Shown one piece after another: positions 8,047-17,100 of a DNA stretch of 31,932 bases. Positions within the stretch are counted from its first letter, which is position 1, and each line of letters opens with the position of its first letter. The DNA is taken from the NCBI GenBank assembly GCA_023421115.1, contig JAEZUI010000141.1, forward strand, positions 1 to 31,932, read 5' to 3'. The notes under the pieces are model-generated. The model was not told where the DNA came from, ran no database searches, and saw only the letters and a program-made list of their open reading frames with translations. This DNA is from Bacillota bacterium (GTDB lineage: Bacteria; Bacillota; Clostridia; Acetivibrionales; Acetivibrionaceae). The translations under genes were made by a program, and so were the position numbers.

Positions 8047-8149
8047 ATAGATAACGAACTGCAAAATTAGATAAATTTTTTAAAGCCAGCCATTTGTAAT
8101 CAAATAAGCTGAGCGAAGAGTATATTTATCTTAACAGTTCGTTATCTAT
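8047..8149. repeat. 103-bp hairpin element with 15-bp perfect terminal inverted repeats
   Basis: ATAGATAACGAACTG (8047-8061) is the exact reverse complement of 8135-8149. Inside, AGATAAAT (8069-8076) pairs with ATTTATCT (8124-8131), and an inner AGCCATTTG/CAAATAAGCT hairpin surrounds TAAT. The whole folds as one long arm. There is no T-run on either side, so it is not a simple terminator. It contains CTGAGCGAAG, also found in the branched element at 22729-22738. A small non-autonomous mobile element is one possibility; no target duplication is obvious. Confidence 0.55.
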
Positions 8150-8197
8150 AAGAAGTTCTGTTAAATATTATACATTTGTGTTTGTTATCTCATCATT

Positions 8198-8959
8198 TTA
8201 TATTACTGACACACCTTTTTCTTGCAAGTATTTCTTCACTTGTCCTATAGTAAATGTCCTGTAATGAAATACTGAAGCTGCAAGAAGAATGTCTGCATCA
8301 CCTTTAACAACAGCTTCATAAAAGTGTTCTAATGTACCGGCTCCTCCAGAAGCAATGACTGGTACATCAACAACATCTGAAATTGCTTTTATAAATTCCA
8401 AGTCATAGCCAGCCTGGGTGCCATCACCATCCATACTCGTTGGTAAAATTGTTCCAGCACCAAGTTTCTGACACTCTTTAGCCCATTCAACAGCATCTTT
8501 ACCTGTGCATTTTGTTCCACCTGAAACAACCAATTCAAAACCTGATGGCATTTCCTTATTTCTTTTTGCATCGATTGCAACAACAATTTTATCAGAACCA
8601 AATTTTTGTGCTCCCTGTTTAATTAAATCAGGATTTGCAACAGCTGCACTATTCATTGAAACTTTATTGGCTCCAGCTTCAAGAACCATTTCAATGTCAT
8701 CAACTGAAGATATACCTCCTCCTACTGTCAATGGTATGCTTATTTCTGAAGAAACTTTTTTAACCCACTCCAGCCTTGTAGAACGATTTTCCAGCGTAGC
8801 TGCAATATCTAACATTGCAAGTTCATCTGCACCCTCTTGTTGATAGAATATTGCATTTTCAACAGGATCACCAGCATCTTTTATGTTTTCAAAATGTATT
8901 CCTTTTACTACTCTTCCGTCTTTCATATCAAGGCATGGCATAATTTTTACAGTTTTCAT
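8198..8959 (-). CDS. hisF: HisF-like imidazole glycerol phosphate synthase cyclase subunit
   Basis: The 253-residue protein matches HisF over its full length. HisF is a beta/alpha barrel that, with HisH, makes imidazole glycerol phosphate and AICAR in histidine synthesis. The catalytic aspartates are present in PCLDMKDGRVVKG and VAIDAKR, and the phosphate sites in PLTVGGGIS, VSMNSAAV and VIASGGAG. AAAGGGG 6 bases before the ATG supports the start. No other his gene is in the window, whereas hisF usually lies beside hisA, hisH and hisI. The usual TSxDRDGT loop reads TSMDGDGT here, with Gly replacing Arg, and ILLTS reads ILPTS. It may be a second or specialised copy working with another amidotransferase, or the only hisF displaced from its operon. 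Fold is certain; pathway role likely. Confidence 0.85.
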   Translation of the reverse strand: MKTVKIMPCLDMKDGRVVKGIHFENIKDAGDPVENAIFYQQEGADELAMLDIAATLENRSTRLEWVKKVSSEISIPLTVGGGISSVDDIEMVLEAGANKVSMNSAAVANPDLIKQGAQKFGSDKIVVAIDAKRNKEMPSGFELVVSGGTKCTGKDAVEWAKECQKLGAGTILPTSMDGDGTQAGYDLEFIKAISDVVDVPVIASGGAGTLEHFYEAVVKGDADILLAASVFHYRTFTIGQVKKYLQEKGVSVI

Positions 8960-9239
8960 AAATACCCCTTTCGCAATCCAGTAATTATTTTTTATTTAAG
9001 AAATTGATAGTATATAAAAGTCAAAAATCACATTCCAGAATATAGAATATATAGAATGTTAAGACAATTCCGTCCCTTAGTTATTTACAAGTTTATCATG
9101 TCCAAACTACTTGCAGCAATAGTTTTAGATAAAAAATTCTTTATAATTACATATAATATTGACCAATTCAGTTTTAATAATTTAAATGTAGTAAACTTAT
9201 ATGATGTTTGGTAAAATATATATGAAAGGATGTGCAAAT

Positions 9240-9488
9240 ATGGAAGAAATATTAAAACAAATATTAAATAAATTAGAAAAACTGGAGAGTATTGAAAACA
9301 AAATAGATAGAATTGAATCGGATATATCTGCTTTAAATAATACGTCAAAGCAAATGGATAATAAAATTGATTCAATAACAAATGCAGTAGCAAATTTAAT
9401 GGAAGATATGACGGAAGTTAAAGCAAATATAAAGGAGCAGGAAGTTGAAATTAAAGTTATTAAAGGCCGTAGAGTATCAGACAAATAG
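9240..9488 (+). CDS. Small coiled-coil protein of unknown function
   Basis: The 82-residue product, MEEILKQILNKLEKLE onward, has hydrophobic residues in heptad spacing over almost its whole length (I, L, I, L at a/d positions through residue 70) and ends in a basic KGRRVSDK. It should be one long helix that forms a dimer or trimer. There is no signal peptide or membrane segment. AAAGGA at 9225-9230 lies 9 bases before the ATG at 9240; an in-frame ATG at 9201 lacks such a site. It precedes the beta-propeller gene by 102 bases on the same strand, so they may share a transcript. Small heptad proteins of this type occur widely in Clostridia, and I know of no assigned role. Confidence 0.7.
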   Translation: MEEILKQILNKLEKLESIENKIDRIESDISALNNTSKQMDNKIDSITNAVANLMEDMTEVKANIKEQEVEIKVIKGRRVSDK

Positions 9489-9590
9489 ATGCTAAGAGTT
9501 TAATTATGGGCAGAAAATACTAAGGTTTTTGTGTGGTGAAACAATATGTATCATGTATAGTAGTTTGCTCATTTTTTGGAGGGAGAAAAA

Positions 9591-11729
9591 ATGAAAAACA
9601 AGCGAGTTTATGTGACTATTTTAGCCATTATAGGTGTGTTAATTATAAGTATTATAGTTTTTGTTAACAGCATTTCATTAAAAAATAGAGTAAAAGCAGA
9701 GAAGAGCACATCAATAATTACCGATACAGCAGTAGAAAGTACACCATCGAGGACTAAAACGGAAGTGGACAGGCAACTCTTTGGAAATATGGATGGCAAT
9801 GTCTCAAACCAGTTGGAATTGGTTGCTGTAGAAGATAATATGATAAAAAGTGGTGATGTATTCCGCGTTGATCCTAAATGCTATATTATAAAGAATGAAA
9901 AGGACGGTGCAACTACATGGCTTATAAATTCACATAACAAGACAGGTGGATCTTTTGCCGTTGAAAGGAATAATAAGGGGAAGGTATATATTTCAATACC
10001 TGAGGGTACGTTTAACGGCTATAAAGATTCAAGTATAGTTGAAATAACAGGTAAAATTGAGAGTGCAGGCTTGAATATCAATGAAATAACTATAGATGTT
10101 ATAGATTTTGAAAGTTATGATATACCTTACATAGTTCTCAGGCTTCGAGATGACCAGAAATCTGCTTTGCTCTCCTCAAAATGGAATGCAGGAAAAAATT
10201 TATATACTGAAATATTTAATCAACAGAACATCATATCAATAAATTTCATTCCTACTCAGAATGTTGAATACTATGCTTTTGAGCGGGACGGAGAATGCAA
10301 AATTATTGAATACGATGAAGACGCTGGGAAGATATCGGAATTTAGACTTCCTGACGAGATAAATAATATTATTAGGATGAACAGTGATAGTATTACACTT
10401 GGTTATGCAGAAAACAAAAATAATGCAAATAATGAACTGAATTATAAGAATGTAACGTATATTAAGGCTTTAGATAAGACTGGTAAAGTATCTTTCTATA
10501 AAATTGACTATTCACTTAAGACAATTGCACAATATCCAAATGTTAAAGATTTGGGAGAGGTGTATAACTTGAAGTGGTCTTTCAAGGGAGACCTTGAAAA
10601 GTATAGCGTTTTGGATGAAATCGGTGATGTATTAATTTTAGAAGGGTTTGATGGTAAAACATCAGGTGCTCATGAATATAGCGAAATATTGGGAGTTGAT
10701 AAGAGTACAGGAAAAACTGTTTGGAATATAGATGATTTTGGTTATAATAAAGACTACTTTTTAAGTTCGGATAGAAAGAAAATATTTATTTATCTTGATA
10801 GCTGGTGTGGGGAAAGCAGCGACAAGTTGATCGCCATGGAATTAATGAGTGGTAAGATTATTTGGAATAAAGAGATTCCTGATGAGTATTCAATTCTCGG
10901 AATATCCAATGCAGAAGTAAGCAGTGAAAAACTTATTATATCAAGTGAGACAGTTGTTGAGGCTCTTGACACAGTAAAAGGAGAATTGGTCTGGAAGTCT
11001 GATTTTGGCGTTAACTTTCAAACATGCATAACGAATTTGTTGTTGGCTTTTGCTGGTAATGAAGTTAAAGCAATTGATGTGGAATCAGGAAAAATAAAAT
11101 GGATAATAGATGTTAAAGAGCATGGTCAAAAGGGTTATAACGATTTTAATGATTTTGGGGATGATATTGTAGGGTTATCCTGTGAAGGTTCTATAAAGTT
11201 GATTGATGTCAGGTCCGGTGAGATAATTGGTACTTTACCTGCGTATGATAGTGTATTATCAGTTGAAGGATACGTATTGCTAGGTAACAATGAAAAAGAT
11301 GTTACCGATTTTTATTCTCTCAAACAGAAAAAAGTAATTTACAGTTTGAATGGTACAGTTCGAAGGTTTCGGTCGTACATATGTGAGGATGGTCTGTTAT
11401 TTTACAATGCTGATCATGACACATACTCAACTGCGAGATGTGTTGAATTGAAAACCGGAAAAGTGAAATGGGAATTTTATAATGAGAGTTACATAGATTT
11501 TAAATCAATATCATCAAGTATTCTTTGGGCAACTATGTGTGGTTTCAATGACCGATACGTCTGTGCATTTGATCCAAAATCCGGGAAGTTGCTTTACCAT
11601 GCGGCAGACTATAATTTAGGTGGTTCATACTCATATGCTAACGGTTTGGGCAATATGGTGAAAAAATCCGGGAACACACTTTATGTAGGTAAGGCATATG
11701 GGTATCTTGATGCACTTGAATTGAAGTGA
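9591..11729 (+). CDS. Membrane-anchored PQQ-like beta-propeller protein
   Basis: The 712-residue product begins with a short basic stretch and one hydrophobic segment (about residues 6-27, VTILAIIGVLIISIIVFV), a signal anchor or uncleaved signal peptide. A polar linker and a region of unknown type follow. From about residue 365 come repeated blades of the pattern DxxSGKxxW: VDKSTGKTVWN, MELMSGKIIWN, LDTVKGELVWK, IDVESGKIKWI, IDVRSGEII, VELKTGKVKWE and FDPKSGKLLY. These mark a PQQ-binding-like (YfgL/BamB-like) propeller, used in many bacteria as an extracellular scaffold without any quinone. GGAGGGAG at 9578-9585 fixes the ATG at 9591; the in-frame TTG at 9576 overlaps that site. No enzyme residues are recognised. 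It is probably outside the membrane and binds a partner not evident here. Confidence 0.8.
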   Translation: MKNKRVYVTILAIIGVLIISIIVFVNSISLKNRVKAEKSTSIITDTAVESTPSRTKTEVDRQLFGNMDGNVSNQLELVAVEDNMIKSGDVFRVDPKCYIIKNEKDGATTWLINSHNKTGGSFAVERNNKGKVYISIPEGTFNGYKDSSIVEITGKIESAGLNINEITIDVIDFESYDIPYIVLRLRDDQKSALLSSKWNAGKNLYTEIFNQQNIISINFIPTQNVEYYAFERDGECKIIEYDEDAGKISEFRLPDEINNIIRMNSDSITLGYAENKNNANNELNYKNVTYIKALDKTGKVSFYKIDYSLKTIAQYPNVKDLGEVYNLKWSFKGDLEKYSVLDEIGDVLILEGFDGKTSGAHEYSEILGVDKSTGKTVWNIDDFGYNKDYFLSSDRKKIFIYLDSWCGESSDKLIAMELMSGKIIWNKEIPDEYSILGISNAEVSSEKLIISSETVVEALDTVKGELVWKSDFGVNFQTCITNLLLAFAGNEVKAIDVESGKIKWIIDVKEHGQKGYNDFNDFGDDIVGLSCEGSIKLIDVRSGEIIGTLPAYDSVLSVEGYVLLGNNEKDVTDFYSLKQKKVIYSLNGTVRRFRSYICEDGLLFYNADHDTYSTARCVELKTGKVKWEFYNESYIDFKSISSSILWATMCGFNDRYVCAFDPKSGKLLYHAADYNLGGSYSYANGLGNMVKKSGNTLYVGKAYGYLDALELK

Positions 11730-11860
11730 TTTCTTTCCTCCTGTCTCAAGGAAAGTGTAAAAGTCTAGAATATATGCGATAATAATATATTCATGAAGGT
11801 GAGTAGCAATTAAGAACAGCTATAAATAAACAAAATAAAAAGCAAAGGAATTTTGGATAA

Positions 11861-12250
11861 ATGAATGTAATGGAGATAAGAAAGAAAACAAATGCAGTAG
11901 CAGAAGAATTATTACATAAAAAAGGATATGTAGCTCCAGTTGATGTTTTGATAAAAATGGAAGTGATTTCAGTAAAGGATTATGAAGATTGGCGTTTTGG
12001 AAGAATACCTTACTTAGAAAGAGTAACAAAATGTGGCTTGGGAAAGTTATCAACTATAATGAAAGAATTAAGAAGTTATAGGGTGAATAGAAATCTTAAA
12101 GCATCGTGGACATCATATAAAAAATGGGGCAAGGGACAAAAAATTGATTTGAGATTTAGTAAGTCAGGCTCACCTGAAATAGAAAAAGCATATGCTACAC
12201 ATTTGGTTGGTATGGAATATAAAATTTCAGGTGAAAGTGTAAAAAAATAA
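11861..12250 (+). CDS. Conserved Firmicutes protein of unknown function
   Basis: The 129-residue basic protein has distinctive blocks, including KKGYVAPVDVLIKM, DYEDWRFGRIPYLERVTK, LGKLSTIMKELR and SWTSYKKWGKGQKIDLRFSKSG, followed by PEIEKAYATHLVG. I recognise the pattern from hypothetical proteins in Firmicutes but know of no function. There are no membrane segments, signal peptide or metal-binding clusters, so it is likely cytoplasmic. The many Lys, Arg and aromatic residues would suit nucleic-acid binding, though nothing proves this. AAAGGAA at about 11843-11849 precedes the ATG at 11861; the ATG at 11870 is an alternative. It stands alone, converging with the response regulator gene. Confidence 0.7.
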   Translation: MNVMEIRKKTNAVAEELLHKKGYVAPVDVLIKMEVISVKDYEDWRFGRIPYLERVTKCGLGKLSTIMKELRSYRVNRNLKASWTSYKKWGKGQKIDLRFSKSGSPEIEKAYATHLVGMEYKISGESVKK

Positions 12251-12290
12251 AAGTAAGTAGGTTATTTTTTACAAAGGACTCTTATATGCT

Positions 12291-12304
12291 AACTGATATC
12301 AGTT
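12291..12304. repeat. 14-bp perfect palindrome between convergent genes
   Basis: AACTGATATCAGTT lies between the convergent stops at 12250 and 12338 and is followed by two further T on the plus strand. It could act as a weak bidirectional terminator, but the stem is short and AT-rich. Confidence 0.3.
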
Positions 12305-12337
12305 TTGAGACGATAAACTAGGTGCTTATTATTTGAA

Positions 12338-13912
12338 TTATTCTATTATTTTATCTGGGAACATATCTCTTATATTTAAAAATTCATCAAGGTTATTTAA
12401 AAATAAATCTACTAAAACCGGATCAAAATGTTGACCTCTTTCCTCTCTAAAAAGTGCTATAATTTCATCTAAAGCCCATGCCTTTTTATACACTCTAGCT
12501 GAACCTAAAGCATCAAATACATCAGTTATTGCGGAAATTCTTCCATATATGTGTATATCTTCACCTTTAAGACCTACAGGATAACCAGTGCCATTAAATT
12601 TTTCATGATGCTGTAAGGCTATAATTGCACCTATTTTTATGATGTCCCGAGTGGAATTTTTCAACATCTCATAACCATGAAGTGAATGTGTCTTCATTAT
12701 TTCAAATTCCTCTGGCGTTAATTTACCAGGCTTATTTAAAATTTTGTCGGGTATAGCTAATTTTCCTATGTCGTGCATAGGGGATGCCATTCTTAACTTT
12801 TCAGCTATCTCAATAGAAAGTCCATACTTTAAAGCAAGTAGCTTAGTGTATTCTGCAACACGTTTTACATGGTGTCCAGTTTCCTTCGAGCGTGCCTCTG
12901 CAATCTCTCCTAAAGTGAATATAATCTCTTTTTGAGACATTTCGATTTCATTGTTTAGGAGAATATTATCGAGAGTTATTGAAATATTAGTACAAAAAAC
13001 ATCTAACAAGTTTTTGTCCCAATTATTAAGTTCTATGCCATATTTTATAAATACTATATATTCTGAATCATGTTGTCTTGTGAAATGGCTTATAATTGAG
13101 TTTGATAAATACACTGTTTTATTTTCTTTTATGGCAATATCCAAACAATCAAGTTCTTCGTTAGATAATACTTCAACAATGTTTTTGTCAATACAATTAG
13201 AATACTCGCCAATAGCGTCAGCAATAATAAATTTGCCATCTGTTTTTATTGCTATTATACCGGAAGATTTATTTGTTGTAAGATTATTGGATATATTTAA
13301 TATTGATGAAAGCTGTTCCAAAATAGATTTTGTAAACTCATTAAAATACTTTATTTCATGGAATGATGAGGATAAACTGATTATTTTTTCTAAGCGCATT
13401 CGGTTATTATCAAATAGTATAAGTTGTTTGTAAGATCTGAGAGCTGCAAGGATGGTAACATATAACTTATCTTCAGTAAGTTCGGTTTTTAATTTATAAT
13501 CATTTATATCATAGTCAACAAATATTTTCTTTTCAGGTGCATGTCCTGGTTGACCCGTTCTTAATATAATCCTTGTTATCGTGTTGTTTTTTGTATCTCT
13601 GATATATCTAACTACATCAAAACCTGCAGAATCTTCTTCCATAACAACATCAAGCAATACTATAGCTAAATCATGGTGGTCATCAATCAACTTTTTTGCT
13701 TCTAAAGCAGAAAATGCACTTATTATCTCAACTGACTTATTATCGAAGGTAAATCTTTTTAAAACGAGCTTTGTTACAGAATGTACTGACTCCTCATCGT
13801 CGACAACAAGTATTTTCCAACTGCCGGTTGAAGCTTGTAAGTTTTTTTCTTTGTCACGAAATATAATTGAATCGTTGTCCGATGTACCTTCTTTTCTTTT
13901 TGCTCGGATCAT
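12338..13912 (-). CDS. Response regulator with DUF3369 and HD-GYP cyclic-di-GMP phosphodiesterase domain
   Basis: The 524-residue protein has a receiver domain (about 32-155) with acidic pair Asp38/Asp39, phosphoacceptor Asp88 in IVLLDVV, Thr119 and the DYKLK lysines. The middle (about 160-330) looks like DUF3369, a GAF-like region that commonly joins receivers to HD-GYP domains. The HD-GYP domain (about 335-510) has HDIGK and HHEKFNGTGYP, the metal and GYP signatures of enzymes that hydrolyse cyclic-di-GMP. GAGGAGG 8 bases before the ATG supports the start. It is divergent from the large hybrid kinase gene at 14169, which carries a histidine-kinase core and no receiver, so that kinase is the likely phosphodonor. 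It should be a cytoplasmic signal-controlled phosphodiesterase. Domains are firm; partner choice is inferred. Confidence 0.9.
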   Translation of the reverse strand: MIRAKRKEGTSDNDSIIFRDKEKNLQASTGSWKILVVDDEESVHSVTKLVLKRFTFDNKSVEIISAFSALEAKKLIDDHHDLAIVLLDVVMEEDSAGFDVVRYIRDTKNNTITRIILRTGQPGHAPEKKIFVDYDINDYKLKTELTEDKLYVTILAALRSYKQLILFDNNRMRLEKIISLSSSFHEIKYFNEFTKSILEQLSSILNISNNLTTNKSSGIIAIKTDGKFIIADAIGEYSNCIDKNIVEVLSNEELDCLDIAIKENKTVYLSNSIISHFTRQHDSEYIVFIKYGIELNNWDKNLLDVFCTNISITLDNILLNNEIEMSQKEIIFTLGEIAEARSKETGHHVKRVAEYTKLLALKYGLSIEIAEKLRMASPMHDIGKLAIPDKILNKPGKLTPEEFEIMKTHSLHGYEMLKNSTRDIIKIGAIIALQHHEKFNGTGYPVGLKGEDIHIYGRISAITDVFDALGSARVYKKAWALDEIIALFREERGQHFDPVLVDLFLNNLDEFLNIRDMFPDKIIE

Positions 13913-14168
13913 AAAAGGCTCCTCCTCTTACTATAAGCAAGCAGATAACTAGAATAAAAATTATATAAATAGTATAACCTTAAAGAAAAAATATAAAACT
14001 TTTTATTAGTAAGAAAATTTATTATAGTTTAAGAATTAAATCTAGATATTTATTAATAAACAACGTATTAATGTTATCACAAAATATTACATTTTTCAAC
14101 GTTATTTTTTTTAAGAATATGCCGATATAAAAAATGATTTTCTATTTATTTTTGGAGGAAATACCTAT

Positions 14169-17100
14169 ATGATCAAAATATTGGGCTATAATATTGAGAA
14201 TTTGATTTACAAAGGTGTTCATTCGACTTTTTATAGAGGAACGAGGCTTTTGGACAATAAGAAAGTTATCATTAAAATTCTAAATAGTGAATACCCGTCC
14301 TTAGAAGAGATAGAAAGTACAAAAAGAGAATATCAAATTACAAACAAGCCCTATGGTGATAAAGTTATTAAAGTTTATGGAATGGAAAAATATAAAAACT
14401 CAATTTGTATAATCTTAGAGGACTTTGGAGCTATATCATTATCGGAATTATTAAGTACAAAGAAATTAGATTTATATAACAGACTTTCAATTGCGACTGA
14501 TATTTCTGATGCGGTTTGGAGTATCCATAAACAGGGAGTAATCCATAAAGACATTAATCCTTATAATATTGTAATGAATTTTGAAACAAATGAGCTCAAA
14601 GTAATTGATTTTGGTATTTCAACTGATTTAAACAGTGAAAAACTTCAATTTATGGCTAAACTAGAAGGTACTTGTCTTTATATCCCCCCGGAACAGACTG
14701 GGAAAATAAATAGAATTATTGATCAAAGATCTGATTTATATTCTTTAGGAGTAACTTTGTATGAGCTATTTACAGGCAAAGTTCCATTTACAGGAGATGA
14801 CCTTGAAGTTATACATGGTCATTTAGCAAGAAAACCGGTTGAACCAAAAATAGTAAACAGCGAAGTTCCACAAATAATATCGGATATTATAATGAAACTA
14901 TTATCAAAAAATTCTGAGGATAGATATCAAACAGCACTAGGATTGAAATATGATTTGGAATTTTGCCTTAGAAATTTAAAAATTATTAAAGAAATTATTG
15001 ATTTTAAAATAGGTCAAAATGATATCTCGAGCAAATTTCAAATTCCGCAAAAACTATATGGAAGGGAAGAAGAGATACGAACACTAAAAGATATAATTAA
15101 AAATATTAGACACAATAAAGCTAAATTAACACTTATTTCAGGTTGCCCAGGGATTGGTAAGACATCAATTGTCAATGAAATAATTAATGATGTCATAGAT
15201 AAAGGTGGATATTTTATATCAGGAAAATTTGAGCAATTCGAGCGAAATATTCCTTACAGTGCTTTAATTACAGCTCTTAGGCAATTAATTAAGAACTTGA
15301 TAAATGATGCAAAAAATCATGAGTTTTGGAAAGATAGATTTAAAAATGCGTTAGGTGCAAATGCAAAAATAATAGCCAATCTTATTCCTGAGTTAGAGCA
15401 GATTACTGGAAAATTACCAGAAGTAAATAAATTAAATCCAACAGAAGAAAAAAATAGGTTTAATCTCGTATTTCGTGATTTTGTAAATGCGGTTTCAAAT
15501 AAACAAAATCCGCTAATAATTTATCTTGATGATGTACATTGGAGTGATCATTCTACAATAGAACTAATAAAATATCTTTTATCATCAGAAATAGAGAATT
15601 TCAATGTAATAATAGCATATAGAGATAATGAAATAAGTGAAAAACATCCTCTAAAACTTATACTCGAAGATTTAATAACGAAAGCTGAGAATACTGAGTT
15701 TTTAAAGCATATATTTCTTGAACCTTTAAAAAAGGAAGCAGTAAATGAATTGGTCTCTGATACCCTCAAACGGAATTTTGAGGACACAAAAACATTAACT
15801 GATTTTATTTATCAAAAAACAAAAGGTAATCCATTTTTCACTAGTCAATTACTCAAGTCTATATATGAAATAGGTGCTTTCAAATTTAATATGGAAAATT
15901 TAAGCTGGGAATGGGAATTAGAAAAAATAGACCAATTACAAGTAAGTGATAATGTTATTGAATTCTTGATACAAAACCTATCGTCTTTGTCTGATGAAGC
16001 CCTAAGTATTATTAAATCAGCTTCCTGCATAGGTAACTATTTTGATTTAAGGACCTTATATAAAATAAGTGATATCCAAAAGAATGAATCAACTGCACTA
16101 TGGACAGTTATAGAAAGGGAGTTAATTATACCTTTAGACTACAATTATAGGCTACTTTTAAATATTGATAAAGATAAGTACTTGCAATCAAATATGGAAG
16201 TCAGGTTTAAGTTTAGCCATGATAGGATACAGCAAGCTGTTTATTCTCTTATTTCTGAAGAGGATAAAGTATCAATACATAATAAAATTGGTAAAATATT
16301 ATTGACTTCATATAGAAATAACCAATTAGAAAGTAATATTTTTGAATTGGTAAATCATCTAAATATTTCAAGGAGCATTATTACAAATAAAGATGAAATG
16401 CTCGAACTGGCAGAATTAAATGTAAATGCCGGTAAAAGAGCCATGAGTAATAGCTCTTATGATATAGCAGGTAATTATTTCAGCATTGGTAAGAGTTTAT
16501 TATTTGAGAATGGAAGCAATATGTACAAAAACATATTATTTGATATTTCTTTAAACTATGCTCAGACCTGTTATCTGTCTGGAAATATTGATAAAGCCAT
16601 AGATTTATGTGAAGATTTATCACAAATTGCAACAAATAATATTGAAAAAGCCAAAGTATGTATCTTAAAAACATCTATATACGATTTAATGATCGAAAGA
16701 AAAGACTTGATTTTATTTGAAACAAAAAAAGCACTTGAATTATTTGATATATTTTTGCCGGAAGTTAAAGAAGAAATTGAACAGAAAGTCAGTGAAATGA
16801 CAGGCAAAATGCAAGAAAGTTTAACAGGTACATCTCCGGAAGAATTAGCAAGGCGGCTTCCAATAATGAAAGATGAAAATAAAATTACTGCTATGAAAAT
16901 CATGGCTAACGCCTTACCGGCAGTTTTTCATATTAATCCTCCACTATATCTATTAATGCAATTAATTATGTTTGATATGACTGTAATATACGGAATATCT
17001 ATTGCCTCCTGCAAGGGGTTTGCTGAGTGTGGAATTGCTCAAAGTTTAGTTTATAACAACTATGATATGGCTTACCAGTTTGGACTGGCTTCTTTTATAA

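Noticed and set aside
8960..9239. Possible T-box or other riboswitch upstream of hisF
   Set aside because: No T-box motif or known riboswitch core was found; only AT-rich sequence with a weak ACATTC/GAATGT pairing.
11733..11755. CTTTCCT/AGGAAAG hairpin after the beta-propeller gene
   Set aside because: No T-run follows and the stem is short, so I do not call it a terminator.
12257..12270. Further copy of the dispersed repeat (TAGGTTATTTTTT)
   Set aside because: Only about 13 low-complexity bases match, without the adjoining GAAATGGCC, so it is likely chance.
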